6,353 nucleotides of DNA from Halobacteriales archaeon SW_9_67_25 (lineage in GTDB: Archaea > Halobacteriota > Halobacteria > Halobacteriales > Haloarculaceae), in NCBI GenBank assembly GCA_003022745.1, contig PXSU01000071.1:1-6353 (forward strand), in the 5' to 3' direction. Positions within the stretch are counted from its first letter, which is position 1. Every line of letters begins with the position of its first letter. Below are positions 5,938 through 6,353 of the stretch, one piece after another. The translations under genes were made by a program, and so were the position numbers. The notes beneath the pieces were generated by a model that did not search any database, was not told where the DNA came from, and saw only the letters and a program-made list of their open reading frames with translations.

Positions 5938-6353
5938 GTGAAGCCGTCCCAGCTCGAACGGGGAAAAACGATTCACAAGCAGACCGGCGGGACATTCTAC
6001 TACGCGACCCGCCTGCTTCCCGCCCGAATCCGGACCCCGACCTACGTCCTCTACGGGTTCTTCCGGGTGGCCGACGAAGTCGTCGACAGCGACCACGGCC
6101 GCTCGCCCGAACAGCAACGCAGCCGGTTGGAACACATCCGCGAGGCAGCACTCGGCAACGCCGAGGCCGAGGAGTCGGTCGTCGACGCCTTCGACGAAAT
6201 ACGGCGCGGCCACGGAATCGACGACGACGAAATCCACGCCTTCGTCGATGCGATGATCGCGGACATCGACACGGACCGCTACGAAACCTACGCGGACCTC
6301 GAAGACTACATGCGCGGCTCGGCGGCCGCCGTCGGCCACATGATGATGACGCT
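5938..6353 (+). CDS. crtB: Phytoene synthase (squalene/phytoene synthase family), 5' part
   Basis: The first 138 complete codons of a squalene/phytoene synthase that condenses two geranylgeranyl-PP into phytoene. This is the first committed step toward bacterioruberin and retinal in haloarchaea, and the enzyme works at the membrane surface. It is open to the window edge; family proteins run to roughly 300 residues, so more than half is missing, including the second Asp-rich motif. Visible signatures are GGTFYYATRLLP (17-28), TYVLYGFFRVADEVVD (35-50) containing the substrate-Mg binding DxxxD (Asp46-Asp50), DRYETYADLEDYMRGSAAAVG (113-133). The start is GTG at 5938 (VKPSQLERGK). I found no in-frame ATG between the upstream AT-rich element and this codon, and the reading aligns with the usual N-terminus. 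A palindrome just upstream suggests regulation. Confidence 0.92.
   Translation, partial: MKPSQLERGKTIHKQTGGTFYYATRLLPARIRTPTYVLYGFFRVADEVVDSDHGRSPEQQRSRLEHIREAALGNAEAEESVVDAFDEIRRGHGIDDDEIHAFVDAMIADIDTDRYETYADLEDYMRGSAAAVGHMMMT

Overview
The window looks like chromosomal DNA from a haloarchaeon (class Halobacteria). It is GC-rich, and the predicted proteins are loaded with Asp and Glu and poor in Lys. Several genes have a short AT-rich TATA-like element about 26-34 bases before the start codon and no Shine-Dalgarno sequence, as expected for leaderless haloarchaeal transcripts. The gene content fits: archaeal Srp54 with a Met/Gly-rich tail, a luciferase-like (possibly F420-dependent) oxidoreductase, a small haloarchaeal 'RGPDHGR' protein, and a haloarchaeal-type phytoene synthase. 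The genus cannot be told from this.

Layout. Five genes on the minus strand fill positions 92-3836. In transcription order they are srp54 (3836-2516), a 4HBT hot-dog thioesterase (2478-2074), a luciferase-like oxidoreductase (1961-987), an isochorismatase-family cysteine hydrolase (955-428), and a small unrecognised ORF of lower GC (421-92). Diverging from srp54 is an AMP-forming acyl-CoA synthetase on the plus strand (3955-5538). It converges, with only 19 bases between stop codons, on a small minus-strand DUF7553-like gene (5827-5558). That gene in turn diverges from phytoene synthase crtB (plus strand, 5938 to the window edge, incomplete). The 110-base crtB/DUF7553 gap holds a 20-base near-perfect palindrome between the two predicted core promoters.

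Two genes are damaged. The srp54 reading frame is broken at about 3542. The N domain reads in one frame and the rest of the G domain plus the M domain in another, and about 33 codons including the P-loop (G1) are missing at the junction. Srp54 is normally essential, so this is either an assembly or sequencing artefact, or a real pseudogene covered by another copy. The cysteine hydrolase keeps its catalytic Asp/Lys/Cys but stops about ten residues after the Cys, without the usual last strand and helix, exactly where the lower-GC segment 1-430 begins. This suggests a recombination or insertion junction.

Functions. The window mixes protein targeting (Srp54), acyl-CoA formation and hydrolysis (synthetase, thioesterase), a possible small catabolic pair (flavin/F420 oxidoreductase plus cysteine hydrolase) and carotenoid synthesis (CrtB, first committed step to bacterioruberin and retinal). 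No CRISPR array, tRNA, rRNA or recognisable transposase was seen.
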